Source: Legionella worsleiensis
Lineage (GTDB): Bacteria > Pseudomonadota > Gammaproteobacteria > Legionellales > Legionellaceae
DNA length: 64,000 nucleotides
NCBI RefSeq assembly: GCF_001467535.1
Contig: NZ_LNZC01000027.1
Span: 146,322 to 210,321 of the forward strand
Direction: 5' to 3'
Below the pieces are notes generated by a model. That model did no database searches. It had not been told where the DNA came from and was given only the letters and a program-made list of their open reading frames with translations. The position numbers were made by a program, and so were the translations under genes. Numbering within the stretch: position 1 is the stretch's first letter; each line of letters opens with the position of its first letter. Shown piece by piece: positions 18,571 through 28,293 of the stretch.

Positions 18571-20367
18571 ATGAACCAAAACCCGATTTTAAACATTTTT
18601 ATATTTCTTGCAGCAGCCAGCGTCATGGTACCCATTGCCAATCGCTTTAAACTGGGTTCTGTAATCGGTTATCTCATGGTAGGGATACTGATAGGTCCTT
18701 TTGGATTAAAGCTCATCGGTAATTCCGAACAAATCATGAGTTTTGGCGAGTTCGGCGTGATCATGATGTTGTTCCTGATTGGATTGGAACTAGAGCCCAT
18801 CATGCTGTGGAAACTCAGGAAACTGATTGTCGGATTAGGAGGACTACAAGTTCTCATTACCACAGCAGCCATAACAGGCATTGGTATATTCATGCAATAC
18901 AGCTGGCAAGCCAGCCTGGCGGTAGGCATGTCGCTGGCTCTGTCCTCAACCGCCCTTGTTCTACAAATGCTTCAGGAAAAAAATCTTCTCAAAACAACAG
19001 AAGGAGAAGCCTCTTTTGCTGTGTTGTTATTTCAGGATATTGCCGTCATCCCCATTTTGATCATTATGCCCTTATTGGCACAAAATGGCGGTGCAGCCCC
19101 CATTAATCTCCATGAAAACGCCTTCATTGCCCATCTGCCCAAGTGGCAGCATGCACTTTTGGTATCAGGAATAATAGGTGCTGTTATTTTAACAGGACAT
19201 TATTTATCACGGCATTTATTTCTCATCATTGCCCGCACCAACATACGTGAAGTCTTTACCACCTTTTCTCTTGCTTTAGTTGTCGGCATCACGGTATTAA
19301 TGGAAACCATAGGTGTTTCACCCGCCTTAGGCGCATTTATCGCAGGCGTTGTATTAGCAAACTCTCAATACAAACACACCGTAGAAGCAGACATACAGCC
19401 GTTTAAAGGACTGCTATTGGGATTGTTTTTTATCTCTGTAGGAATGGGGATTAATTTCACTTTGTTTTCGGATGAAATGCTGTTGATCAGTTCAGCTGTT
19501 TTGGGTTTGGTTGCACTTAAACTATCCATCCTGCTCCTGCTTGGCCGATTATTTAAACTGACCAAAATTCAGACTATAGGCTTTGCAATTGCCCTGGCAC
19601 AAGGTGGGGAATTTGCTTTTGTACTTTTTCAATATGCCGGTTCTTTAAAGGTAATCAGTGCCGATAACAGAGCCATATGTACACTGACTGTGGCTTTATC
19701 CATGCTGACCACGCCTATTCTGATGTTACTGTACCATCGTTATATTGTTCCTAAATTTATGAGCGTATTACCGGAGCGAGAATACGATACCATCAACGAA
19801 AAAAATGACATCATTCTTGCGGGATATGGACGCTTCGGGCAAATCATTGGCCGCTTTCTAAACGGTGAAAACATCAAGATAACAGTCTTGGAAAAAAATG
19901 CGGAACAAATTGAATTACTGAGAAAATTTGGTTACAAAGGGTATTTTGGAGATGCAAATCGCCTGGATTTACTCAAAAGCGCCGGGGCAGAACATGCGAA
20001 ATTACTCATAGTAACTGTTGGTAATGCTGATGCAAATCTAAAAATAGTGCACATGGCGAAACAGCATTTCCCCAATCTCAAGATTTATGCCCGAGCTCGT
20101 AATCGTCGTCACGCATATGAATTACACAAAGCAGGCGTGGAATACTTTAAACGCGAACTGTTTGATTCCTCATTAACCATGACCAAGGAAGTCTTGAAAT
20201 TTGTTGGTTACAAACAGGAAGACATTGAGAAAAAAGCCAACGCTTTTCAAAAACACGATGAAGCAGCACTACTGAAGTCCTTCGAATTCTTTGAGGAAGA
20301 AGCCGATCTGATTAATTTTTCCCGACAAGCCTCAGGAGAACTGGAGCAAATTCTGCAAAACAGTTAA
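18571..20367 (+). CDS. CPA2-family potassium/proton antiporter with RCK domain
   Basis: 598 residues of KefB/KefC type. About 12 transmembrane helices run to residue 390, including the GVIMMLFLIGLELEP and ALSSTALVLQML signatures and the second-half ALGAFIAGVVLANS. A cytoplasmic RCK (TrkA-N) domain starts at DIILAGYGRFGQIIGRFL with a GxGxxG nucleotide site. It would exchange K+ for H+ under nucleotide or ligand control. It is called Kef-like because the glutathione-binding details that separate KefB from KefC and YbaL cannot be settled by eye. Confidence 0.88.
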   Translation: MNQNPILNIFIFLAAASVMVPIANRFKLGSVIGYLMVGILIGPFGLKLIGNSEQIMSFGEFGVIMMLFLIGLELEPIMLWKLRKLIVGLGGLQVLITTAAITGIGIFMQYSWQASLAVGMSLALSSTALVLQMLQEKNLLKTTEGEASFAVLLFQDIAVIPILIIMPLLAQNGGAAPINLHENAFIAHLPKWQHALLVSGIIGAVILTGHYLSRHLFLIIARTNIREVFTTFSLALVVGITVLMETIGVSPALGAFIAGVVLANSQYKHTVEADIQPFKGLLLGLFFISVGMGINFTLFSDEMLLISSAVLGLVALKLSILLLLGRLFKLTKIQTIGFAIALAQGGEFAFVLFQYAGSLKVISADNRAICTLTVALSMLTTPILMLLYHRYIVPKFMSVLPEREYDTINEKNDIILAGYGRFGQIIGRFLNGENIKITVLEKNAEQIELLRKFGYKGYFGDANRLDLLKSAGAEHAKLLIVTVGNADANLKIVHMAKQHFPNLKIYARARNRRHAYELHKAGVEYFKRELFDSSLTMTKEVLKFVGYKQEDIEKKANAFQKHDEAALLKSFEFFEEEADLINFSRQASGELEQILQNS

Positions 20368-20420
20368 TAATTATTGATGAATGCAAGTCTCTGGCTCAGC
20401 TGCTATCCGAACAACACTTC

Positions 20421-20447
20421 GTCATCCCAAATGCAATGCGGGATGAC
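20421..20447. terminator. Hairpin between convergent genes
   Basis: GTCATCCC and GGGATGAC arms around a short loop lie between the antiporter stop and the end of the minus-strand gene at 20491. The T-rich stretch that follows on the plus strand (CTTGCTTTTATTG) is weak. Confidence 0.45.
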
Positions 20448-20490
20448 CAACTTAACTTGCTTTTATTGATACGGAGCCTTTCACTTCCGA

Positions 20491-22203
20491 TTAGACAATC
20501 ATACTTTTTGCGGTATTTAAGTAAGCCTCATGGCCTGCAAGTTGTTTTGCCAAAATTGCTTTTTGCGCTGTGTCGCTTAATCGTGCCGATTTCGCCTGCG
20601 CCGTTGGCGTTCGGAAAAACAAAGCGCTTAATGCCCGGATAATAATAATGTCTTTGGGTTGATGCAAAGAAGCCAGAGGCTGTTGATTGATAATTGTGAC
20701 TCTTTCTTCTGGACTGAGTTTTTTACTCTGACATTTATTTTTATAGTAAGCAGCGTAATTAAAATGATTAGGGAGATTTTTTTTCTTTTTCCTAAAGAGA
20801 CCTTCCAATACAAGATGCAGCGATTTGAACTCTGCCTCAATCTGTTTTTTTGTTGTGGAATATTCATTTCTCTTTTGCAGAATTGTGTCTTTGGCTGCTT
20901 TTTTCAAAACCTTAACGCTGGCTTCATGATCTGAATCAGGGGGTGTATAACGATCCAGATTCTTATTGGCTCTCAGAGTAATAAAAGTCGAGAACAAAAC
21001 AAAAACCGATTGCGGAACCTGTGTTTTAAACCACTCAAGTATACACGAATGAGCACAAGTCCCATTAGTCTGCGGTCTCAGAAATTGCTCATCATCATGC
21101 AATTTACCCACATTGTATAAATCCAAAAGTGGCGCATTCATTAGTTCATTATCAGCACAATTAGCAATTACTCCAGGCATTAACAGTCGCTCGATAAAAT
21201 CATCATAAACCAAAGACGCAACGGAGATAGGACTGCTTACCTTCATTGGGAAAGTACCGCCATCACACCAAAAGAATATTTTTAACAGTGTCTTATAACT
21301 ACTGGTTTCAATAAGCCCATCTCCTGTGTTAATAAATCTGAAAACTACCTCGTCCTGATTGATCCTCCTGCACTCAATCAGAGTACTATGTCCACCTGCT
21401 TCACCAGCGTAGCCGTGAGGAATAAGCATAAAATCGTAGACTTTAAGTTGATTGATACCTGCTTTAATAGCAGAAGTCAGCTGAGACAAGCCGTTCCAGC
21501 GAGAAAGCTCGTCCATAGTATGAAAAAAGCTGATAAGTTGAGCTATTTTAGCGGCATCTTTAATCTTGTTGCGTAACATCAAAAGGCTTGAAGTTGTTTT
21601 TGCATCAAGACAATTATGTTTGTTGGTTATAAATAAATCCAAATCGCAAAAAAAATCAACATAAGACGTTGTAAGGTTTTTACCTTGCAATAACTCATGC
21701 CCAGTAAGATCATGCTCACCCATCAAGTGATGAGAAAGATAATTAAGTTGATTACATTTTATTTCCTGAAGAGGAGGATCTTTCTTGAACAGCAGACTGC
21801 AATATATCCCCAAAGAGCGCAGAACTGCAAAGAAAAAACCCGGGTAAATCAAAATATCTCGCTCTTTTTGAGCATGTTTCAAGGAGTCATAAACAGTGTC
21901 AACGGTTTGCTGCAAAGAGCGCTCTTGCGGTGAAAGAAAACCCAGCACTTCGAGCAATCGTCCCCACCAGGATTTGGCATTACGATGCTGTTTTTGATAC
22001 AATTCAAGAACAAGGTAGAACTGACTCAAAAAATCATACCAATCCACGATTTTTTTTTCAGGAGTAGAGAGATACTGATCATGCAAACTTGATGCTTGCT
22101 GCACAATCCGTTCAATCTCATCATTTGTTTTATCACCAGCTATTCTTCCAAGCCACTCTGCGAAATCAGCCAAACTTTTAGTAAGCGCTATTTTACGACT
22201 CAT
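20491..22203 (-). CDS. Large effector-like protein with possible cysteine-protease core
   Basis: 570 residues from the ATG at 22203 (GAGGTG ribosome site); no family recognised. The N-terminal half is helical. Residue numbers below are counted from the GTG at 22209, two codons earlier. The middle contains GGHSTLIECRRI (His274), VVFRFINTGDG (Asn294) and then RPQTNGTCAHSCILEWF (Gln380, Cys385, Cys389). This His, Asn/Asp, Gln, Cys order and the NG-x-C wording recall CE-clan peptidases, though the gap before the Gln is longer than usual. The C-terminal 170 residues are Lys-rich and helical, with coiled-coil propensity. The gene stands alone on the minus strand with about 370 bp upstream. Both effector status and catalysis are inferences. 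Confidence 0.6.
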   Translation of the reverse strand: MSRKIALTKSLADFAEWLGRIAGDKTNDEIERIVQQASSLHDQYLSTPEKKIVDWYDFLSQFYLVLELYQKQHRNAKSWWGRLLEVLGFLSPQERSLQQTVDTVYDSLKHAQKERDILIYPGFFFAVLRSLGIYCSLLFKKDPPLQEIKCNQLNYLSHHLMGEHDLTGHELLQGKNLTTSYVDFFCDLDLFITNKHNCLDAKTTSSLLMLRNKIKDAAKIAQLISFFHTMDELSRWNGLSQLTSAIKAGINQLKVYDFMLIPHGYAGEAGGHSTLIECRRINQDEVVFRFINTGDGLIETSSYKTLLKIFFWCDGGTFPMKVSSPISVASLVYDDFIERLLMPGVIANCADNELMNAPLLDLYNVGKLHDDEQFLRPQTNGTCAHSCILEWFKTQVPQSVFVLFSTFITLRANKNLDRYTPPDSDHEASVKVLKKAAKDTILQKRNEYSTTKKQIEAEFKSLHLVLEGLFRKKKKNLPNHFNYAAYYKNKCQSKKLSPEERVTIINQQPLASLHQPKDIIIIRALSALFFRTPTAQAKSARLSDTAQKAILAKQLAGHEAYLNTAKSMIV

Positions 22204-22582
22204 TATCACCTCATTTTTTCTCTAGCAGGGGAAGTACCCTCATGATATCCATTGTTCTAATCGATATTAAAATCGGGAATAGCATCAGAAGTTCAGGTCA
22301 TTCATACTACCCCCTGATTCTAACATTCAAAAGTTAATAAATAATTAAGTAAGTCTATAAAAAAATGAACAAGGCGACTTCTTAAGAAGCTTAAAACACA
22401 ATCACCTTCAAAAAACATTGAGCATAATGAGTAAACCTTAATCTTTTTATAGTAATCCCATAGGTGTTTATTTTTTTCATCAGTGAAGAGTTTGAGCCTT
22501 TATTAAGAATTCGTTCTGAATACAGGCTTGTCCTACCGCACGCCGGCAGAGTCATAATCATAAAAAACAATTTCCACTCAAG
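22204..22582. other. Intergenic region, no gene seen
   Basis: AT-rich upstream region of the 20491-22203 gene. It presumably carries that gene's promoter, but no clear -35/-10 pair or operator stood out. Confidence 0.4.
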
Positions 22583-22624
22583 CTACTCCCTTCTCCACTT
22601 GGGGAGAAGGGTTGGGGATGAGGG
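22583..22624 (+). repeat. Palindromic repeat, left inverted copy beside DUF559 relic
   Basis: CTCCCTTCTCC...GGAGAAGGG hairpin followed by TTGGGGATGAGGG. An inverted copy lies at 23141-23181. The 3' end of the nuclease relic reads into it. Confidence 0.75.
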
Positions 22625-22962
22625 GGAAGCGTGCGGTACAATCTCAAGTTCATGCAACACACTGTCCATCACGCCCTGAATATTTTTAAACACATCGTGG
22701 TTCCATATGCGCACCACTCTATAACCTCGGCGTTCCAAATAGTGAGAACGTCGTAAATCGTAATCAACAGCATCCATGTGCTGACTGCCATCAATTTCAA
22801 CGATCAATTTTTTTCACGACACACAAAATCAACAATGTAATTGCCAATAACGTGCTGTCGAATAAATTTATACCCACTTAATCACCTGTTGCGTAAATAG
22901 TACCACATGCGGTTTTCCGCATCCGTCATGGTTTGCCTTAATGCTTTTGCTCGCTTGTTCAT
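22583..22962 (-). pseudogene. DUF559 endonuclease-like gene, broken
   Basis: Reading back from 22962: ATG, then MTDAENRMWYYLRNR and a TGA where the family has another residue before LSGYKF. The frame continues with RQHVIGNYIVDFVCREK to an A7 run at about 22806-22818. One A appears to be missing there, so the frame shifts before LIVEIDGSQHMDA and RGYRVVRIWNHDVF. The family is a Vsr/restriction-like nuclease with the VEIDG-x-QH core. One nonsense codon plus one frameshift make it a pseudogene. Its C-terminal codons come from the palindromic repeat. Confidence 0.85.
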
Positions 22963-23140
22963 GCCCTAGCTTAAAATAGTGGATACAATTTTGATAGCGC
23001 TACACACAGAGTACTAAGGCTCCAATAAATAAGTGACATCCGGTGTTCCATTCTTCTGCATCCATTCAATTCAATTCAAAACATGCAGGTAATCTTATTG
23101 TTTATCTTTTGTCAATTTCGTGGGGCACGTGCATACCACA

Positions 23141-23181
23141 CCCTCATCCCCAACCCTTCTCCCTCAAGGGAGAAGGGAGTA
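23141..23181 (-). repeat. Palindromic repeat, right inverted copy
   Basis: CCCTCATCCCCAACCCTTCT followed by the CTCC...GGAG hairpin; this is the reverse complement, with few differences, of 22583-22624. The two copies frame the DUF559 relic. Confidence 0.75.
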
Positions 23182-23374
23182 TTTGGTAGGAAAACTGATG
23201 GTTGGATGAGAGTGTTCTTAAAACAAAGCCATTAAGCAGTACAGAAAAGATCATGCATTACAACTTCATCAATACAGGCCATCTATAGTTTCTATATCTT
23301 ATAAAAAATTTGCCTCCATCCAATTGTAGGTGTATAAATCAGCACCACGAAGTCAAAAAAAAGATGTGTGCTAT

Positions 23375-24559
23375 ATGGTTAATTTCCAAGAACTCAGTCT
23401 AAATACTTTTCTCAAAGAATACTGGCAAAAAAAGCCCCTGGTCATTCGTTCCGCTTTACCGGGTTTTATCAATCCGCTCTCTCCTGATGAGCTAGCAGGC
23501 CTCGCTCTGGAAGAGGATATGGAAAGCAGGATAGTCTTTGAAACGACCGATAAAGCCAATCAATGGCACTTAAAAAGAGGGCCATTTGCAGAATCGGCAT
23601 TTTCCTCGCTTCCCAAAGATCACTGGACTTTATTAGTTCAAGGTGTTGATAAGGTAGTTCCAGAGGTGTATGCCTTACTGAATCATTTTGATTTTATACC
23701 GCAATGGCGGCTTGATGACGTGATGATAAGCTATGCAACACAGCATGGTAGCGTAGGCCCTCACTACGATAATTATGATGTTTTTTTGTATCAGGCTCAG
23801 GGGCGGCGCAAATGGTCGCTTACCGCAAAAAACTGTACTCCTGAAAATTACATCCCGAATCTGGAGTTACGGATTATGAGGGAGTTTGATACTGAAGAGG
23901 AAGTCATCCTTGAAGAGGGCGATATGCTTTATCTGCCTCCCCATATTGGCCATTATGGCATTTCCTTGTCAGATGACTGCATGACCTACTCTTTCGGATA
24001 CAGAAGCTATCAAGGCCAAGAGCTTCTGGATAGCCTTGGCGAATTTCTATCCGAAAACGGGCAGTTTAAAACCTTGTATCACGATCCGGACTGGTCTTGT
24101 CAAAAGGATACTTCCGAGCTTACACCACCGGCATGGCAACAGGCTCAAAAATTATTACACCAGTTGATTGATGATGAAAACGTCATAAAATCGTGGTTTG
24201 GATGTTTTGCAACCCAGCTTGATCATCAAGCAGAACAGCAATTAGCCACTCCCCTCGAAGAGGATGAATGGGGTAATTTAGATGAGTTTATCAGCGAATT
24301 AAAACAAAACGATTTGATGAGAGACCCATCATGCCGTTTTGCCTACCTCAGCAACGATGATACCAATCAACCTCGTTTGTACATTAATGGCTGCATCTGG
24401 GAGACTCAAGGCGTATCAGCGGAACTACTGCGTTTAATCGCCAATAACCGCTTCATAACCCAAGACGCACTAGTGCCTTTTTTAAATTATGAACCCAACC
24501 AGTTATTCTTGCATGATTTATGGAAGCTGCAATGGTTAGATTTTGCCGAGCCTGGGTAA
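23375..24559 (+). CDS. roxA: Ribosomal protein uL16 arginine hydroxylase (YcfD/RoxA-like)
   Basis: 394 residues from MVNFQELSLN at 23375; the in-frame extension to 23330 is not family-like. It is a JmjC/cupin Fe(II)/2-oxoglutarate oxygenase: YWQKKPLVIRSALP is the family N-terminal signature, and GSVGPHYDNYDVFLYQAQG supplies the H-x-D iron ligands. YLPPHIGHYGISL gives the distal His, and the winged-helix end (SAELLRLIANNRFI) is typical. In E. coli the homologue hydroxylates an arginine of ribosomal protein L16. The length matches the family (about 370-390). Confidence 0.9.
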   Translation: MVNFQELSLNTFLKEYWQKKPLVIRSALPGFINPLSPDELAGLALEEDMESRIVFETTDKANQWHLKRGPFAESAFSSLPKDHWTLLVQGVDKVVPEVYALLNHFDFIPQWRLDDVMISYATQHGSVGPHYDNYDVFLYQAQGRRKWSLTAKNCTPENYIPNLELRIMREFDTEEEVILEEGDMLYLPPHIGHYGISLSDDCMTYSFGYRSYQGQELLDSLGEFLSENGQFKTLYHDPDWSCQKDTSELTPPAWQQAQKLLHQLIDDENVIKSWFGCFATQLDHQAEQQLATPLEEDEWGNLDEFISELKQNDLMRDPSCRFAYLSNDDTNQPRLYINGCIWETQGVSAELLRLIANNRFITQDALVPFLNYEPNQLFLHDLWKLQWLDFAEPG

Positions 24560-24691
24560 GGTGTACCGCCCGCATCGTTAGACTTTAAGCATTTAAAAAG
24601 TCCAAGATGATTTTGTGTTTATTCGCTATGGACAAAACCCGATTTTCTCTATAGCTTTTAAGAGTACCCATAAAAAAAATCAAGGACGATT

Positions 24692-25018
24692 ATGATAAAA
24701 CACACTTCCAAATTTTGGGGCTGTCTGGGGATGAGTTTGTTTGCGGCTCAAGTATTTGCAGCCGATACCATCAAAGTAACAGTTAAAACCACGGAAAAAA
24801 ATGCAATTGCGATTGGTTTTACTGTAGATCATAAAGAGTACGGCACGTTAGGAAAATCCTATACTGGACGAGGACCTAAGGATAAAGTATATTACTTCGG
24901 GTTCAGAAAGGACTCTATTCTTGGTGAAAACGTCAGTTGCGGTTCTTTAACTCTGACACAACCCAGTACTGTTGTTTTAATGATGCAAGAAAATAAATGC
25001 TACTGTGCCTTAGGCTGA
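24692..25018 (+). CDS. Small secreted periplasmic protein
   Basis: 108 residues with a signal peptide ending AAQVFA-ADT and an upstream AAGGACG ribosome site. The mature part of about 85 residues is beta-rich with three Cys (VSCGSL, KCYCALG). No family recognised. It precedes an outer-membrane-type protein by 67 bp on the same strand; a joint function is possible. Confidence 0.7.
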   Translation: MIKHTSKFWGCLGMSLFAAQVFAADTIKVTVKTTEKNAIAIGFTVDHKEYGTLGKSYTGRGPKDKVYYFGFRKDSILGENVSCGSLTLTQPSTVVLMMQENKCYCALG

Positions 25019-25085
25019 TGTTGTTTCTTTTTGCATAATAGAGCGCACTGATTGCCCCGATTTTACTTTACACGGAGAGTTTATA

Positions 25086-25832
25086 ATGTATCGTTTATTT
25101 TGTTCTCTTACCGCAGCCAGTGTATTGGCAAGTAACGCTTTTGCCGGAGCTATGGGTTCTATTATGCCTTCCAGAGACTGGACCTGGGTTGGTTCTGTAA
25201 GTGCAGGTGCCGCTTGGGCTGGAGCTGGCGAAACACAAACTTTTTACTTGACCCCGGACATTGAAAAGACTTATGTAGCCACAAAAACCACTAATGCCCT
25301 TGCTTCAGGCGAGGTTTTTTGGGGAGTGCAAAAAGCATTATCATCCTCATGGTTAGGTCAATTAGGGCTTGCTGCTGCAGCCTACGATAATACTCAACTT
25401 CAGGGAGTTATATGGGACGATGCTGATCCTGAATTTGATAATTACAGTTACCAATACAAAATCAGTTCTGCTCGCATCGCCATTAAAAGTAAATTATTGC
25501 TCAACAAAGGGTACTGGGTTATGCCCTGGGTCAGTGCAAGTATTGGAGCGGGATTTAATCATGCCAATGATTACACCAACACCCCTCTAATTTTTGAAGC
25601 CATAACCAATCCCAATTTTACTAACCAGATTAAAACAACCTTTACCTATACGCTTGGTGCAGGAATACAAAAAACACTGAATAACCACTGGCAAATAGGA
25701 GTGGGCTATGAATTTGCTGACTGGGGTAAAAGTGAACTGGGACGCGCTTTTGATCAAAGCTTAAATACAGGATTAACCTTGAACCACCTCTATACTAACG
25801 GCGTTTTATTGAATCTTACCTATGTAGTGTAA
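25086..25832 (+). CDS. Outer-membrane beta-barrel protein
   Basis: 248 residues. The signal peptide ends SNAFAGAMGS. The mature protein starts GSIMPSRDWTWVGSVSAGAAWA and alternates short aromatic strands (YWVMPWVSASIGAGFNH, TFTYTLGAGIQKTL, WQIGVGYEFADWGK), ending in LNLTYVV, a plausible final strand. It matches the large paralogous opacity-like OMP family of Legionella. An eight-stranded barrel is the likely fold. Confidence 0.85.
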   Translation: MYRLFCSLTAASVLASNAFAGAMGSIMPSRDWTWVGSVSAGAAWAGAGETQTFYLTPDIEKTYVATKTTNALASGEVFWGVQKALSSSWLGQLGLAAAAYDNTQLQGVIWDDADPEFDNYSYQYKISSARIAIKSKLLLNKGYWVMPWVSASIGAGFNHANDYTNTPLIFEAITNPNFTNQIKTTFTYTLGAGIQKTLNNHWQIGVGYEFADWGKSELGRAFDQSLNTGLTLNHLYTNGVLLNLTYVV

Positions 25833-25964
25833 CCACTTAAAAGTACAAAAAAAACACTCAAATACCGTTTATAAGCCAGTATAATTGTGCACATCGCCTG
25901 CTTTATTGGAAAAATTTAAATTCATGTCGTATATTTAAAATACACAATAAAGCAAGGATAGGCA

Positions 25965-26096
25965 ATGAAAAAAATTATATTGGCTCTGATCATCATTTCT
26001 GTATCCGTATTATGTGCCAGCTGTTCCAGCACCTGCTGTGGAACAAATTATAACGGATGTTGTGGTTCTAACAGCTATTACGGCAATTGGTACTAA
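25965..26096 (+). CDS. Tiny cysteine-rich lipoprotein-like protein
   Basis: 43 residues, with an AAGGA ribosome site 7 nt upstream. MKKIILALIIISVSVLCASC forms a short lysine-led hydrophobic leader with a lipobox-like end, though Cys at -3 is unusual. The mature part is Cys/Gly/Tyr/Asn-rich (STCCGTNYNGCCGSNSYYG). It is probably an exported microprotein of unknown role. Confidence 0.6.
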   Translation: MKKIILALIIISVSVLCASCSSTCCGTNYNGCCGSNSYYGNWY

Positions 26097-26128
26097 AAGT
26101 ATACCTAACGAACCGTGGAAACCATCCT

Positions 26129-27031
26129 ATGAAAAAAAAATTCTGTTCTGGAATATCCAACGAAGGGTTTCATAATATCGCTTACTCCGAATGGGGAGAC
26201 TATGATTCTGAACTTCCAGCCGTTATTTGTGTGCACGGATATACCCGCAACTCCCATGATTTTGATGCACTGGCCTATTATCTGAGTTTGCACGGACGTC
26301 ATATTTTTTGTCCTGATATAGTGGGTCGTGGGGACAGCTCATGGCTTAAAAACTCACAGAATTACAACTTTACTCAGTACCTCTCTGATATGAACGCTCT
26401 TGTTGCCCGAACAAAAGCACATCATTTTGACTGGATAGGTACTTCCATGGGTGGACTCATAGGAATGATGATGGCGGCTCTACCCAACTCGCCCATTCAA
26501 CGTCTGATTCTAAACGATGTAGGTCCACAGATTCCAGTTTTTGGATTACGCAGACTGGCTAAATATGCTGGTAAAGAACCTGAGTACAAAAGCGTTGAAG
26601 AAGCCAAGCAATTCTATAAAACTCATTTCTCTGGATTTGGAGCATTAACGGAGCAACAATGGGATGAGTTTACCCGACACAGCATAGAACAAGTCGCCCC
26701 TGGACGCTTTATAGCCAAGGTCGATCCTGGAATAAAAAATCCAAAATCAACATTTCAGATTATATCCGAGTTTTTTCACCACCCTCACAAGGCAATGGAA
26801 GGAATATTATTTGACATCGATCTCTGGTCAATTTGGCAAAAAATACAATGCCCTGTTCTTGTCATCCACGGTGTTCATTCCGATTTACTGACCCCGGAAA
26901 TCATCAAAAGAATGCAGCGTACTCATCACAAAACGGATGTTTTTGAAATAGAAGACGCAGGCCATGCTCCTGCTCTGTTAAATCCCGCAGAACATGAAAT
27001 CATAATTAACTGGTTGGATTCAGCCTCCTAA
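26129..27031 (+). CDS. Alpha/beta hydrolase
   Basis: 300 residues from the ATG at 26129; the longer frame begins at a TTG overlapping the lipoprotein stop. Motifs: the oxyanion region VICVHGYTRNS, the nucleophile elbow WIGTSMGGLIG, the acid in VIHGVHSDLLTPE, and the His in EDAGHAPALLNP. No signal peptide, so it is cytoplasmic. The substrate is unknown; the closest look is to general carboxylesterase/lipase-like hydrolases. Confidence 0.85.
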   Translation: MKKKFCSGISNEGFHNIAYSEWGDYDSELPAVICVHGYTRNSHDFDALAYYLSLHGRHIFCPDIVGRGDSSWLKNSQNYNFTQYLSDMNALVARTKAHHFDWIGTSMGGLIGMMMAALPNSPIQRLILNDVGPQIPVFGLRRLAKYAGKEPEYKSVEEAKQFYKTHFSGFGALTEQQWDEFTRHSIEQVAPGRFIAKVDPGIKNPKSTFQIISEFFHHPHKAMEGILFDIDLWSIWQKIQCPVLVIHGVHSDLLTPEIIKRMQRTHHKTDVFEIEDAGHAPALLNPAEHEIIINWLDSAS

Positions 27032-27074
27032 GGCATGAAATGAGCGCAATCAAATTCAAATGACCACCTCTCAT

Positions 27075-27986
27075 TCAAGCACGAGTTATCCTAAGTAACC
27101 ACTGCTTGAATTGCCCTAAATTAATCCTGTGACTGTATAAAGTAATTAAAGCCCCGGATAAAACCAAAATTATCCCCAGCGCATGCCATGGTCTTATCTC
27201 CTCTCCCAAAAAAAGCACCCCAAAAATGACCACAAATACCGGCTCAAGTACAGACAACAAAGAAGCCTTCTCAGAACTGATGTATTGCAAGCTCAACAAC
27301 ATCAATAAAACAGGAATAACGGTAGCAATAACCCCAATCCCCAATAAATTACCCCAAACTGTCGCCGATGCAGGAAAAGCAAAAGTATGATTCCATAAAG
27401 CCATCAGAAGACAAGTCATCATACAACCCAAACAGACCATTAAAGTGGAAAAAACAGGCGGAAGTATATTGCGTTTACTGCTAATCAGATAACACGCATA
27501 GAAAAAAGCAGAAACAACCCCAAGACCTATACCAGCTATATCAAAAGCAACGTCTCCCAAATCAATCATTAACAACATCCCCATCAGAATAATAAAGGCA
27601 GCCAAATAATAGATTCGGGGCATGGTATGTCCATAAAGAATAAAGTTTAAGAACATGATCATCACAGGGTAGGTAAAGAAAATAACCATTGCCAAACCAG
27701 AGCCAATATATAAAGAAGAATAAAAATACAAAAGAGTGGAAAAACCATAATACAAAGCACCACCTATAAAAGCAGTGAACAAAGACAGAAATGAATTCTT
27801 AACCTGTTTTATTTGCGGGATAATAATAATCAGTATTAACCCACTTGCAATAAAGAAGCGCCAGAACAACATGGTTTCAGCAGATAGTTTCCCGTTCATC
27901 GCACTAAGACCAAAATAACCGATAAAGCCATATAAAAAACCTGATAATATAGCGTACAGGGATCCCTTTTTTTCTTGCGATTTCAT
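27075..27986 (-). CDS. EamA/DMT-family transporter
   Basis: 303 residues with ten hydrophobic helices in two EamA repeats (LYGFIGYFGLSAMNGKLS at the N-terminus; LSLQYISSEKASLLSVLEPVF and LFLGEEIRPWHALGIILVLSGALI in the second half). Such permeases usually export metabolites or amino acids. The specificity is unknown. Confidence 0.88.
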   Translation of the reverse strand: MKSQEKKGSLYAILSGFLYGFIGYFGLSAMNGKLSAETMLFWRFFIASGLILIIIIPQIKQVKNSFLSLFTAFIGGALYYGFSTLLYFYSSLYIGSGLAMVIFFTYPVMIMFLNFILYGHTMPRIYYLAAFIILMGMLLMIDLGDVAFDIAGIGLGVVSAFFYACYLISSKRNILPPVFSTLMVCLGCMMTCLLMALWNHTFAFPASATVWGNLLGIGVIATVIPVLLMLLSLQYISSEKASLLSVLEPVFVVIFGVLFLGEEIRPWHALGIILVLSGALITLYSHRINLGQFKQWLLRITRA

Positions 27987-28089
27987 AATAACTGCCTAAG
28001 CGTTAGGTGGTTTAATAAATTTGCTGAATTAATGTACTATTTTTAGACTAAAAAGTAAATAAGTAACTCCCCACCTACTTAATTGAACA

Positions 28090-28200
28090 TACCAAGTATT
28101 CCCCTCTCCGCTATGCGTAGCGTAGGCGAGAGAGCAAGGGTGAGGAGGATTAAACAGTGTTGCGAAGCGACCTCATTGCGCTGCATCAAGGCTCTGGCTA
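28090..28200. repeat. Short palindromic repeat cluster
   Basis: CTCTCCGCTATGCGTAGCG...CGAGAG followed by GCGCTGCATCAAGG fragments, related to the GCTGCATCAAGG palindromes at 32611, 32773, 36344 and 36418. The 88-codon frame across it (28083-28349) is most likely spurious. Confidence 0.5.
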
Positions 28201-28293
28201 GAGCGAGGTTTCTGTTGGCTGAATACACGCTTGTTATTGACACTAAAATAGACATAATGTATCATGAACCATCTTTGAACAGTGGTTTAAATC

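Noticed and set aside
22464..22679. 71-codon plus-strand frame near the DUF559 relic
   Set aside because: It runs through the palindrome and is antisense to the relic.
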